NCBI RefSeq assembly: GCF_016808335.1
Contig: NC_053153.1
Span: 30,201,590-30,265,589 of the forward strand
Reading direction: 5' to 3'
DNA: 64,000 bases
Source of the DNA: Panicum virgatum
Lineage: Eukaryota; Streptophyta; Magnoliopsida; Poales; Poaceae
Position 1 is the first letter of the stretch; the number at the start of each line of letters is the position of its first letter. The position numbers and the translations under genes are program-made. A model generated the notes under the pieces. The model made no database searches and had not been told where the DNA came from. It saw only the letters and a list, made by a program, of their open reading frames with translations. Shown here piece after piece: positions 23,669 through 34,570 of this stretch.

Positions 23669-24880
23669 TGTAAGGATCACCGGGGTGTCCGACCCTAGAG
23701 GGAGAGGGGGTGAATAGGGTCGCTAATCGCTTTTTGTCCTAGGGCTCAAACTACTTGCATAAGATAAACCTAACACGTCCTATACATGCTAGTTATGACT
23801 AAGGTTTATCTATGCTACTCTCTACTTACCCCTAAAAGACTTGCAACCTAGCCAATCCTAATCAAACTAACTAGGAAAGTAAAGGTACACAAGATAGAGT
23901 AAATGCGGAAATGTAATGCGGTAAGTAAAGAGGTAAGTGCAAGAGGGATGCAAACTCCCGAGTAGACACGGTCATGTAACGTGGTTCGGCACAAACGCCT
24001 ACGTCCACGGGACACCGAGGCTCTTCCGATCACCGTCTTGCACTACGCCACCAAGGCGATGCCGGCAAGCAAAGGCAAGTGCCCCTAAGACACCGAGTCT
24101 CGTGCACCGCCACCGTCTCTCTCGGTCACCCGGCCGTAATCCACTACGGAGCTTCTCCACCAAGGAGGGGGCCTCCTCTTCCCCCGCACAAAGTGTCGTT
24201 GCCACTCCACACCAAGACGGAGGGTCACACGACGGATCACAAGTTGCTTGCCGCAGCAAGACTTCTCTCAAGGGAGCTCTCACAAGAACTAATCCCTATT
24301 ACAAGCACTAAGCACTCTCACAAAGTGTGCTTAAGCCTATATGATGTACAATGAAGCTCTATTGTGGTTGGAGATGTTCTTTGGTGTGTGTGGGATGTCC
24401 AGCAACTCCAGCAAACTTCAAATGGCCGGGGTGAGGCGTATATATAGGCCACCAAGTCTTGTAGCCGTTGCTCCAACGGTCAGCTAAAAATCTGCGTATC
24501 ACCGGTTGAACCGATGCCTCTGGCTGAGGTAGCGTCGGTTCTTCCGGTCACTCATAACCCGAAGTAGCCATTGAACTCCTGACAGCTGACGCAGTGATCA
24601 CCGGTTGAACCGATGCTTTGTACCGATGCATCACCGGTTCATCCGGTGCTTAAGAATCTTCTCCTGGGCGCTGACGTCATTGCATCGACGCAATACTTTG
24701 ATGCACCGTCGGTTGAACCAGTGCTGAAGAAACTTCTTCTGGGCACTTGACATCGTCTCTGGAACATAGGACGCCCAATGCACCGATGCCCTTTCTTAGA
24801 CCGTCGGTTCAACCGGTGCCTATAGGCTGACTTGGCTTCGATTCCCTTCTGCCATGGCGTCGGTTCTTCCGACAACTCAG
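23669..24880 (+). repeat. LTR-like insertion in Y's pol gene
   Basis: TGTAAGGATCACCGGGG... starts right after CCAAT and splits the pol frame: VAAEL on one side, VRLAKRY on the other. It carries repeated CACCGGTTGAACCGATG-type palindromes (24,490-24,830), as in the solo LTR at 32,883-34,565. The pol reading resumes at about 24,881. The right end lacks a clean CA plus target duplication, so this may be an end-truncated solo LTR. Confidence 0.6.
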
Positions 24881-25145
24881 CGGCTACATTATCTTCAGGA
24901 AGGATGTTGTCTTTCAAGTAGTCCCGGATCTCGGAGATCCATGCATCGGGACTTCCCTGAGTAATTGGGGGTGGCCCTATGAGGTCTCTGGGATCCTCGG
25001 TAGCGCACACGACCCTTGGCGGGCTCCACGGATGGATTGCAGCCGAGATTGCTAGCTTCGTGGTGCTAGATCGATCCCCTTCACCCAATTCAGCAGGCTG
25101 GGTGGTAGGTTTCAGTAGCCGTCTTTCGAAGACGCCCTCGGGCAT
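24881..25145 (-). pseudogene. Pol linker between RNase H and integrase (Y)
   Basis: The minus-strand frame reads DDPRDLI-like text, APDAWISEIRDYLKDNILPE and DNVAAEL, the usual linker of Tat pol before the integrase. It continues the RNase H frame after a stop near 25,150. Confidence 0.55.
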
Positions 25146-25151
25146 GGGTGC

Positions 25152-26165
25152 CTAGGTAGATGCTCTCGTAGAGAGGTCATCTGCTGCTGAGTTGAATTCG
25201 CGGGGAACATGTTGCAGTTCCAAGGCGTCGAAGTCCTTCTCGAGCTTCCTCACATGTATGAGGTATGCTGCGAGCTGGGGATTGTTGCAATTACACTCCC
25301 CTCGGACCTGCTTAATGATCAGCTGAGAATCTCCCTTCACCAGGAGTTGCCGGACCCACATAGACAGGGCTTCTGTCAGGCCAAAGATCAAAGCCTCGTA
25401 CTCTGCCATGTTGTTGGTGGCCTTGATCTCAAGGTGCACCATGTACTTCAGTTGATCTCCGTTTGGGTCGATGAGGACCACACCAGCTCCGGCCCACTTC
25501 TTGCGGACAGACCCGTCGAAGAAGAGTGTCCAGTGGGGCTTGGTGAAGACTGGTGTCCTAACTTCCGACTTCGAGGGTCCGACATTAAGGTCCGGACCCC
25601 CAGAATTGCTTGGGGAAGGAGTCCATTCTGCTATGAAATCAGTCAAGATTTGGCTTTTGACTGCATGGCGGGGCTGGAAGTCCAGCTGGAACTCAGCCAA
25701 CTCTGCTGCCCACTTGGCGATGTTGCCCGTGGCATTGGAGTTGTGTAGGATCGCTCTCAGTGGATAAGAGGTCACTACGACAACTCTGTGCGCCTGGAAA
25801 TAATGGCGTAGTTTCTTGGACGCAATAAGTATGGCATATATAAGCTTATGCGTCTCAAGATACCTGGCCTTTGCCTCGTGGAGGACTTCGCTGCCATAGT
25901 AGACTGGCTTCTGGATGGTCCGGACCCTAGCCACTGGGTCCGGCTCGCCCTTGTCCACCACGTCAGGTCCTTGGACCCCCATGTCCGGGGTTCGGACCTT
26001 CAGACAGAGGTTTGGCTGCCGAACCCCCATGTCCGTGGTCCGGCTCATCATCCTTGGCCCGGGAGACCCCGGTGTCCCCCTGACGGGCTTGCTCAGTCCT
26101 CTCTGCCACCAGCACCATGCTGACCGCCTCTGCAGACGTAGCAAGATACAAAAACAATGTCTCAC
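25152..26165 (-). pseudogene. RNase H end and archaeal-type RNase H (Y)
   Basis: The first part (YYGSEVLHEAKARYLETHKL, VVVVTSYPLRAILHNSNATG) is the end of the retroviral RNase H. The second, WTLFFDGSVRKKWAGAGVVL, KATNNMAEYEALIFGL, LLVKGDSQLIIKQVRGE and PREFNSAADDLS, is a full archaeal-type RNase H with the D..E..D..D set visible. A dual RNase H is known for the Tat lineage. The frame overlaps the reverse transcriptase ORF at 25,963-26,165. The overlap holds a repetitive GGTCCGGACCCC-rich insert that shifts the frame. Confidence 0.75.
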
Positions 26166-27129
26166 CTGGCTCTGGAGCCACCAATATTGGCAGTGAGGTG
26201 AGGTGCTGCTTCAGTTCCTGGAAGGCTTGTTCAGCCTCTTCAATCCAAGAGAATGGACCGGACCTCAACAGCTTGAAGAAGGGGAGAGCCCTCTCTGCCA
26301 GCCTTGAAATGAAGCGGCTAAGAGCAGCCAAGGACCCGGTGAGCTTTTGTACATCCTTGATGCGGCCAGGAGGCCTCATCACCTCGATCGCCTTGATCTT
26401 GGCTGGGTTTGCCTCGATGCCTCGATGTGAGACCGAGAAACCCAGCAGCTTCCCTGCCGAGATGCCGAAAACGCACTTCTCGGGATTCAGCTTCGTGCGC
26501 GTGGTGCGCAGTCGATCGAAGACGAGGGACAGGTCCTCGTCTTTGGTTGACCCTACCTTAGTTTTGACTATGATGTCATCGACATATACCTCAACTATAT
26601 CTCTAATTAAATTACTAAAAGTTTTGTTCATAGCTCGCACAAACGTGGGTAAGGCATTCCGCAGTCCATATGGCATGACAATATAGCAATAAAGTCCATC
26701 CACTGTTATAAAAGTAGTATGTTTCCAATCCTCCCTAGACATCTGTATCTGGTGGAAACCAGAGTAAGCATCTAAAAAAGACAAAAGGTCACACCTGAAG
26801 GTGGAGCCCACAATCTGATTGATACGTGGAAGAGGATAGCGGTCTCTAGGACATGCCTTGTTGAGGCTGGTGTAGTCGATGCACATCCGAAGCTTCCCGT
26901 TGGCCTTTGGGACGACGACCGGATTGGCCAACCACTCGGGGTGGTGGACCTCCTCGATGAAGCCAGCGTGTAGCAGCTTGCAGACTTCTTCACGGATGAA
27001 GTTCTGCCGCTCCACGGACTGCTTCCGAGGTTTCTGGCGTACCGGTTTGGCGTCGGGGTAGATCCTCAGATGGTGCTCGATCACTTCCCTAGGGATCCCG
27101 GGCATCTGTGATGGTTCCCAGGCGAACAC
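25963..27129 (-). pseudogene. Reverse transcriptase of element Y
   Basis: Complete gypsy reverse transcriptase motifs: NPVVVPKANGKLRMCIDYTS, LLSFLDAYSGFHQIQMSRED, VMPYGLRNALPTFVRAMNKT and the catalytic YVDDIIVKT, followed by the connection and the start of RNase H (ILVAPEPGETLFLYLATSAE). The domain itself has no stop. The frame opens at a non-ATG position because it is part of a polyprotein. The C-terminus runs into the repetitive insert at 25,963-26,100. Confidence 0.8.
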
Positions 27130-27236
27130 GTCCTCATTTGCCCGGAAGAAAGTGATGAGCGCGTCTTCCTATTTGTCCTCCAGGTTTCCCGCGATGCAGG
27201 TGGTCCTGGAGGAGTCCGCTCCGACCTGCACGGTCT

Positions 27237-28187
27237 TCATGGGTACATTATCCGGATTAGATGGCTGAACCTTAGGTGCCCTTGCGGGCGCCCTGGCTCG
27301 CGAGGTGGAGGGGTATCCTCCTCGGAGCGTGCAGCCTCCACCGCCAGAGCATGCAGTTTCTCAACTGCAGCGACGGCAGCGGTGCTGTCACCCCGCACGG
27401 TGAGGACACCAGCAGGGGAAGGCATCTTCAAGACCAAGTACCCGTAGTGGGCAATGGCCATGAAGCGGTAGAGCGCCGACCTGCCAATGATGGCATTGAA
27501 CGGGAGGTTTACCTCCGTGATGTCGAACTGGACGTTCTCCGTGCGGAAGTTCTCCTCAGTCCCGAACGTGACTGGTAGAGTGATGGTCCCCAGAGGGAAC
27601 ACCGGGTGTGGGCCCACTCCTGAGAATGGGCGAGAGGGAGCCAGCTTGGACTCCGAGATCTGCAGCTGCTTGAACGCTGCATAGCTGATGACATTGAGGC
27701 CAGCCTCGCCGTTGATCAGCACGCGATAGAGCCTGATGTTGGCTATGATAGTGGTGGTGACTAGAGGTAGTACACCAGCCCCCGCCATGTTCTCCGAGCA
27801 GTCAGATGGCTCGAAGGAGATGGTGGTGTTCCTCCACCTGTGGTGAGGCACCGCCCTCGGGACCCCGGCTTCACCGAGAGGACCTCTCGCCGAAGGGTCT
27901 TGACATCTCTCCGGGAGACGAGTTTCGAGCTTCTGCCGTACATCACGTACAACTTCTTGCGGCGCTCGTCCTCGCCAGAGTCGGTGTCGCCATGGCTGTA
28001 GATGCCTTTTAGTTCTCAAGCAGGGGATTGGTACCCCAGCCCCTTCTCCACGGCAGCGGCCTCACTGTCGGAGGCTTTCTCCTTGCCAGGCCGCTGGCGA
28101 GGAGAGGGGGAGCCGTCCTTGGAGGCCTGCTCACGCCGCCCACTGACCCGCTTCGCAAGTTTCTGGATCTGGCCCCCAACTGCCGCT
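27237..28187 (-). pseudogene. Gag C-terminus and protease of Y
   Basis: From 28,187 the minus strand reads IQKLAKRVSGRREQASKDGS (gag end), then KKLYVMYGRSSKLVSRRDVK, RREVLSVKPG, and in another frame the protease SENMAGAGVLPLVTTTIIAN, VLINGEAGLNVISYAAFKQL, FRTENVQFDITEVNLPFNAI. Relatives have Asp where this copy has Asn in VLINGEAG, so the catalytic residue appears lost. One stop (28,009 region) and at least one frame change are present. The gag part missing between here and 37,370 was lost or replaced by W. Confidence 0.65.
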
Positions 28188-28189
28188 GA

Positions 28190-29114
28190 TTTCCCATGGT
28201 AACACAGCGTCTTGGCCGTAGACTAAATGGTACGGCGATGTCTTGGTGGACCCGTGATATGAAATATGATACGCCTACAAAGCTTCTGACAACACCTCAT
28301 GCCAGCGCCTAGGATATTCATCGATCTTTCTCTTTATGAGCTTGATGAGGCTCTGGTTGGATGCTTCAGCCTGTCCATTAGCTTGGGCATAATATGGAGA
28401 TGATCTAATCAGCTTAATCCCCATGTCATCGGCAAACTTCCTGAATTCCTCTGATATAAAGACCGATCCTCCATCGGTCATAATGGTCTGAGGGATCCCA
28501 AATCTGTGAATGATGTGCTCTTTGACAAAGCTGATCACATCTCTTGACGCTACTGATCTCATGGGCACTGCTTCTACCCACTTTGTGAAATAATCTGTAG
28601 CAGCTAAAACCCACTGATGACCCTTGCTAGATGACGGGTTGATCTGACCAATCATGTCCATGGCCCATCCTCTAAATGGCCACGGTTTGACAATAGGATT
28701 CATTACTGATGCTGGCACGATCTGAATTTTGCCAAAACTCTGACATGCCTGACACTCTTTGTAATATTTGAAGCAATCTTCAAGCATAGTGGGCCAGTAA
28801 TAACCCGATCGCCTAATCAGCCACTTCATCTTATGAGCCGATTGATGAGTACCGCAGGCTCCTTCATGAACCTCATGCAAGAGCCGATTTGACTCTGAAG
28901 GTACCAGACATTTAAGCAGTAGTCCTTCCAAGGTCCTATAGAACATGTCATCCCCTATCAGAACGTACTTCATGGCCTTGAGTCTTATCCTTCTGGGTGC
29001 CCCCCGAGCCGAAGCCTTCAAGTAATTGAAGATATCGGCTCTCCAGTCTCCGAGTTCTAGAAACTGAACCTCTACATCGACTCCATCGGCTGTTTCCTTG
29101 TACCCAGAAGCCAT
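28190..29114 (-). pseudogene. Integrase of element W, truncated
   Basis: The zinc-binding part is seen as HEGACGTHQSAHKMKW and CQACQSFG. The core has Asp in WAMDMIGQINP, Asp in MTDGGSVF and Glu in ANGQAEASNQSLIKLIKRKI. A TAG interrupts EAL-AYHISYHGST near 28,274, where relatives have Trp. The sequence runs on to YHLVYGQDAVLPWEI and then becomes Y gag. The C-terminal domain is missing. Confidence 0.75.
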
Positions 29115-29180
29115 CTGTGTTAAATCATTAGCTTAATTGTTTAGAGTTCTTCGTATCCAGTGGAAATTGATGTACCTGAA

Positions 29181-29474
29181 TCATGACATCAACTCACGGC
29201 ACTGCATCCATATCGGAAAAAGAGCCTCGCTCTCACATCTATATTCTTCCGTGAGCTGAGAAATCACCAGCTTCGAATCTCCAAATATTTCCACCGCTTC
29301 TGCACCAGCTTCGAGGAGTAGTTCCATCCCTTTGCGAACGGCTTCATATTCCACCAAATTATTGGTGCATGGGGCAGTCATCCTGATGGAAAAAGAGTAA
29401 GTCACCCCTCGAGGTGACACCAATAGAATTCCCACACCGCATCCATCATCACAAGCCGATCCGTCAAAAAACAT
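29181..29474 (-). pseudogene. Second RNase H of element W (part)
   Basis: FFDGSACDDGCGVGILLVSP, TNNLVEYEAVRKGMELLL and VEIFGDSKLVISQLTEEYRC match the archaeal-type RNase H of Tat pol. It stops before the last conserved Asp. A stop-rich linker (29,115-29,180) separates it from the integrase. Confidence 0.7.
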
Positions 29475-29567
29475 AGCCCAAGCATGGATAAATAGTGCAG
29501 TAATATCAGTGCTGATCCTGTCTGCAACAAGATCTGCCAGTGCCTGTCCTTTGACTGCTTTCGTAGG

Positions 29568-30008
29568 CTAGTATCGAATATCGAACTCCGACAATGCAAA
29601 CATCCATTTTCCAAGTCGGCCTTTCAGGACAGGAGCCGACAGCATATGCTTTATGACATCCGATTTGCATATGACAATTGTTTCCGCTGAGAGCAAAATA
29701 TGACGAAGCTTTGTACACGTAAAGAATAAGCAAAGGCAAAGCTTCTCGATTTCAGGGTACCTGGTCTCGGCATCTAACATGCGCCTGCTGAGGTAGAAAA
29801 CCACCCTCTCCTGGCCGTCGTGCTTCTGGATTAACACCGAAGCAATGGAAGTGTCACCCACGGATAGGTACACATAGAACGGCCTATCTTGCTGAGGAGG
29901 AACCAACACTGGAGGCTTTGATAAATACTCTTTAATTTCATCGAAAGCTTGCTGCTGTTCTGCCCCCCAGCGAAACTCATCATCGGATTTGATCTTCACT
30001 AAACCCAT
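29568..30008 (-). pseudogene. RNase H (retroviral type) of element W
   Basis: Text such as QQAFDEIKEYLSKPPVLVPP, PFYVYLSVGDTSIASVLIQ, VVFYLSRRMLDAETRYPEIE and LGKWMFALSEFDIRY is the connection plus RNase H of gypsy pol. It continues the reverse transcriptase after a stop at about 30,010-30,045. Confidence 0.7.
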
Positions 30009-30044
30009 GAACGGTTCGATGCGCCCAGATAGATTAGAAATAAA

Positions 30045-30659
30045 TCATCTGACAAAGTTAATTTTACCGATGAGCTTCTGCAACTCTTTCTTTGTGGTAG
30101 GTGGCTTCACCGTCTTCACAGCTTCTTGACTCTTCAGGCCGATCTCGATTCCCCGTTCGTGCACCAGGAACCCCAAAAATTGACCGGCCGACACGCCAAA
30201 AGCACATTTCTTTGGGTTCATTTTGAGCCCGAACCTTCGAGTCCGCTCTAAGACTTGACACAGATCTCCTAGATGCCCCCCAGCTGATTTGGACTTGACC
30301 ACAACATCTTCGATATAAATTTCTACCAGTTTGCCGATGAGATCATGAAAAATGTAATTCATGGCACGTTGGTACGTTGCACCGGCATTTTTCAGTCCAA
30401 AGGTCATAACCAAATATTCGAACAAGCCGACTGCGCCTGGTACTCTGAATGCGGTTTTGTTCACGTCTTCTGGGGCCATGAAGATCTGGTTGTAGCCGGC
30501 ATTACCGTCCATAAAACTCATCATTTTGTGGCCAGCAGCTGCGTTGATCAATGTCTCTGCAATAGGCATCGGGTATTCGTCCTTTGGCGTCGCCCTGTTG
30601 AGATATCTAAAATCGACGCAGACACGCCATCGGCCATCCTTCTTTTGCACTGGTACCAC
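30045..30659 (-). pseudogene. Reverse transcriptase of element W
   Basis: WRVCVDFRYLNRATPKDEYP, MMSFMDGNAGYNQIFMAPED and VMTFGLKNAGATYQRAMNYI are standard. The catalytic box reads YIEDVVVKS instead of Y[IV]DD: the first Asp is replaced by Glu, so catalysis should be lost or weak. The upstream part (30,660-30,767) is interrupted by stops. Confidence 0.75.
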
Positions 30660-30767
30660 GCTGGAGATCTATTCTGCATACCGGCACGGCCTGATGAACC
30701 CGGCATCCAACATCTTCTCCACCTCTTTCTTGACTTCTTCTAGGACTTCGGCCTTCATTTGACATGC

Positions 30768-31268
30768 TCATTGCTGAAACGGCCGATGCTCGATGATGCT
30801 TCTGTCTAGACCGGGCATCTCGGTGTAGTCCCATGCAAAACAATCCCGGTACTCTTTCAGCAGTGCAATCATCTCCTTACGCAAGACCGGATCCAACTTC
30901 TTGCTGATAAATGTCGGCCGTGGCTTATCCCCAGGACCGATGTCAACCTCTTCCAAATCATCAGCTGACGTGAACCCGTATCCTAGCTTGCCATCGTCTG
31001 AAAAACCAGCTGCGAACGCAGGCGAGTCCTCGTTATCCTCAAGATCAGCGGCAAACACAGGGAGATGACAAGAAAAATTATTTGGCCAACCGCATGGGCT
31101 GGCCGTTCCTATACTCCCATCATCATTCAAAACCAAATAGTCAATGAGTGGCCAACTGCTGGAGCAGGCCATCGTATGTACATGATGTAACAATTCCGAC
31201 CCCAAACAGGATTTTTCTATTTTTTGGGGCCGGTCGCTGGGACCGGCCTCTCTATCTCTATTATACAC
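30768..31268 (-). pseudogene. Protease-reverse transcriptase linker of W
   Basis: Open minus-strand frame with EVDIGPGDKPRPTFISKKLD and DYTEMPGLDRSIIEHRP, the usual text just before the reverse transcriptase in this gypsy group. RPFQQ leads into the polymerase after a stop. Confidence 0.6.
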
Positions 31269-31288
31269 CGTAGCATGCCAGGATGCAT

Positions 31289-31966
31289 TTACTCTGTGAG
31301 GCCAGTGGATAAGACCAGCCTCAGTTCGTTTTTTGTCGCTTCGATCCGATCACAATCTTCTAGGGCGATCCCTGAGATCGGCTCTTGTCCTTCTGCGTCC
31401 CAGGCACTCATATCTGCAAGCGAGACTTCGCTGGAATCGTCTGCAGGGACCACTTCCACTTCATCGCCATCCCATTGGACGAGATACTGATGCATTGTGG
31501 AAGGAGTACAACAGTTGGCGTGAATCCAATCCCTCCCAAGCAGTACCGTGTATGTACTCTTGCTGTTGACGATGAAGAACGAAGTCGGGATCGTCTTGCG
31601 ACCCACTGTCAGCTCCACATTAAGAACCCCCATTGCCTCTGATGGTTGTCCGTTGAAGTCATTGAGAATCACATTGGTCTTGATTAGGTCGGCAGAAGAA
31701 CGCCCCAACCGGCGCAGCACAGAATATGGCATCAAGTTGACTGCAGCACCAGTGTCAACCAACATCCTGTTAATGGGTTTACCGTTGATGAAGCCCTTGA
31801 GATACAACCCCTTCAAATATTTGTAGCTTTTTTCCTTTGGCTTCTCAAAGATGATCGGCTGGGGGCCAAGATCCAACTGTGCAACAGGCAAATCCTCCGG
31901 CTGAGGTGCCTGGAACTCTGATGGGAGCACGAACACCATGTTCACATCAGCCGATGGCTTTTGCAT
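31289..31966 (-). pseudogene. Aspartic protease of element W
   Basis: A protease with an intact DTG active site: INRMLVDTGAAVNLMPYSVL, then ELTVGRKTIPTSFFIVNSKS and TYTVLLGRDWIHANCCTPST. It would cleave the Gag-Pol polyprotein. The open frame runs over most of the domain, and the overlap with the gag frame at 31,947-31,966 suggests an original frameshift or read-through. It is not functional alone, since the flanking domains are broken. Confidence 0.7.
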
Positions 31967-32877
31967 GCTTGAGGCGCCACTCTTTCCTTGGAGGGCGCCA
32001 TTCCACCCTTCGCGGGTTCCTGACCTGTTCCACGAGATCCGGACGTGCCTTCCTCAGCACGTCGAGGTACCTTGCTTCTGCCTCTTCTAGATTGTGCAAG
32101 CGCTGCACTCTGCGCTTCTGCGAGCGATTAAGCCCGTCAGGGCACCACCTTGGGCGATGGTACCTGTCTTCTTCTTCTGGCTCTGAATCACCTTTGGTCG
32201 GCCGCTCAACATGATCGTCGTGACGCACTTTGGGACCCAAGCGCCGGAACACCGAAGTATCGCCCGACTGGCGTGCCCGAGGCCTGCACTCCAAACAATC
32301 ATCTATAGTGGGCAATCGGCTCATGCCGGAATTCCAGTAGTACCTGAAGAACGGGCAATGCCAGTGGTCGCGTACAGCCTGGCGCCTTCCCAGGGCCCTC
32401 CCTATGCGGTACTCGTACTCCTCTTCTTCCGATTGATATCGGCGATGCAGCTTGTGCTGATATTCATACTTTTCCAGAAGCCAATCGGAAGCAGGAAGCT
32501 GATTACGGATGTGATGCACTTTCTCTTCAGTAATATGCTGTCGCCCTGGCTCATTTTGATCTTGGGTCCATTTTCCAAAAACGGCCTCTCTCCTTTGCTC
32601 ATCACGACGACGTACAGGCCCCGCCATGTTGATCTGGAATGAAAAATTCTGGCTCGTAGGAGTGAATTCTGACAACTCTACCACGTTGGCTTGTGGGAAG
32701 GGCTTCGTGTCGACCTTCATCGTGTGTTGAGCCAGAATTAATCGGCCTTGCTCGATAGCCGATTGGATCTGACGACGCAGCTCCTTGCATTCACCCATGG
32801 CATGAGTGAACGAATGATGCCATTTACAGTATAGCCTCCCCTGCAGCTCTTGTGCGGTTGGCAGCTTGTGATTCTCT
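31947..32877 (-). pseudogene. Gag C-terminal half of element W
   Basis: ENHKLPTAQELQGRLYCKWH, HAMGECKELRRQIQSAIEQG and a zinc-binding-like CPFFRYYWNSGMSRLPTIDD CLEC segment are typical of the second half of grass gypsy gag. It joins the N-terminal part (34,571-36,097) across the inserted solo LTR. Confidence 0.65.
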
Positions 32878-32882
32878 AGGAG

Positions 32883-34565
32883 TGTAAGCATCTAGGCCCT
32901 CAAGGTATGTTTCGGTGATTAATGACAACCATTATTGTGACTAATGAGTTTGTGCAGCTTAATAGATCATTATCGCTCATTTGGTCATATGTCAAAAGAG
33001 GCCCCTCAATTTCGTTATTCAAAAAGACGATCTTGGTATTCAACTCAAGATTATAACAAGACTAAGGATCTTTCTAGTCCTAAGTGTCATAAGGTTGAGA
33101 AGGACACTTAGGTTAGTATAGGTTTTATAGTTTTGTAGTGATCGCACTATTAAGAGGGGTTAAGGCCAAGTAACTTGAGCATGGACATGGTCAATCAAAA
33201 ATGGATGCACACTATGGTCACTCAGGTTCCTAGAAGTTCAAATAAGTGGCTTTCAACTTATATCACAAGAATATTTGGATTTCACTCAAGACTCAAATCA
33301 GAAAAGGCAAAATCAGAAAAAGTCTATACACCGATTTAACTGACGCTTACACTTTTCTATACGTCGGTTAAACGCAGTCAGCAGAGTCTGGACAGATTCT
33401 ATACACCGATTAAACCGATGTTGTTTGAATTAACGTCGGTGCATTAGTCCAGAGTTGGTTTTTCCAGGGCATTTCAAGTTCAATACACCGGTTAAACCGA
33501 CACTGTTTGAAATGAGACGTCGGTGCAATTGACCAGTGAGATAGTTTTCCAGGGATTTCAGAAGTTGTACTCACCGGTTAAACCGACGATGGTTTTGAGT
33601 TAACGTCGGTGCAGTTGTCCAAAGACTTGGTTTTTCAGTTGATCAGTGGACAACTACACTCACCGGTTAAACTGATGATACGTCGGTTAATCTTCCCAAG
33701 TTGTAACGGCTAGTTTTCAGAAGGGGCAGTTTATATTCATCGGTTAAACTGACGCTGGCTATTGGAGGATCGTCGGATTAACCGGCGCTACGCAGTTTTC
33801 TGGCAGCTTTTCTCCAACGGCTCTATTCGTGTGAGCTGCCTATATATACCCCTCCAATGGGTCATTTTGCACACTCTTAACACCATGACACATTCATACA
33901 CTCATACATTGTTGAGAGCCACCTTGAGCTTCATCTTCCACATATTTTTTCATTCAATCAATCAAGAAGCAAGACTAAGGACTTGAGTAGAGAGAAGCTT
34001 GTGTGCATCCGTTCTTGGTGATTGGTTCTTGCTCAAGTGAAGGCCCTAGCTTGTTACTCTTGGTGATTGGCAGCACGTAGGCGATCTTGGTGATTGAAGG
34101 TGTTTCTTTCGGAGCTTGCCAACGATTGTGGGAGCCCGAAGAAGTTTGTACGTGGCTTGAGCTCCACCACGCCGGGATGGTGAACGGAGACTCTTAGTGA
34201 GCGCCCTCGTCTCGGTGACTTGGGAGGTGACAAGACTCTTAGTGAGTGTCACAACGTGGATTAGGGGTGTGTGCCAACACATCGACACCACAGAAAAAAA
34301 TCCAGTTGTCTTTTGCCCACTCTTTACTTTCAAGCACTTACTTTCATGCAATTAATCATGTGCTTGACCTTAGAGATCATAGCTTAGCCCTACCTTGCTT
34401 AGTTTCATATCTAGTTGTTTCTTTATAAGCTTGTGTAGTTTGCTTAGCTAGCCGGTTTGTGAATTGAGCCTTACTAGTATTGCATAGGTTAATGTTGCTT
34501 TACCTTGTTTTAGAAATTTGAAAAAGGCCCAATTCACACCCCCTCTTGGTCCATCGATCCTTACA
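32883..34565 (-). repeat. Solo LTR in W's gag
   Basis: It starts TGTAAGCATC and ends GATCCTTACA on the plus strand (perfect 6-bp inverted ends TGTAAG/CTTACA), 1,683 bp. It is flanked by AGGAG (32,878-32,882) and GGGAG (34,566-34,570), a 5-bp duplication with one mismatch. The gag reads through when it is removed. Repeated palindromes of the form CACCGGTTAAACCGACG recur between about 33,330 and 33,790. Confidence 0.8.
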
Positions 34566-34570
34566 GGGAG

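Noticed and set aside
33330..33790. Regularly spaced palindromes as a CRISPR array
   Set aside because: Repeats are degenerate, unevenly spaced, palindromic and inside a plant LTR with target duplication; no cas genes.
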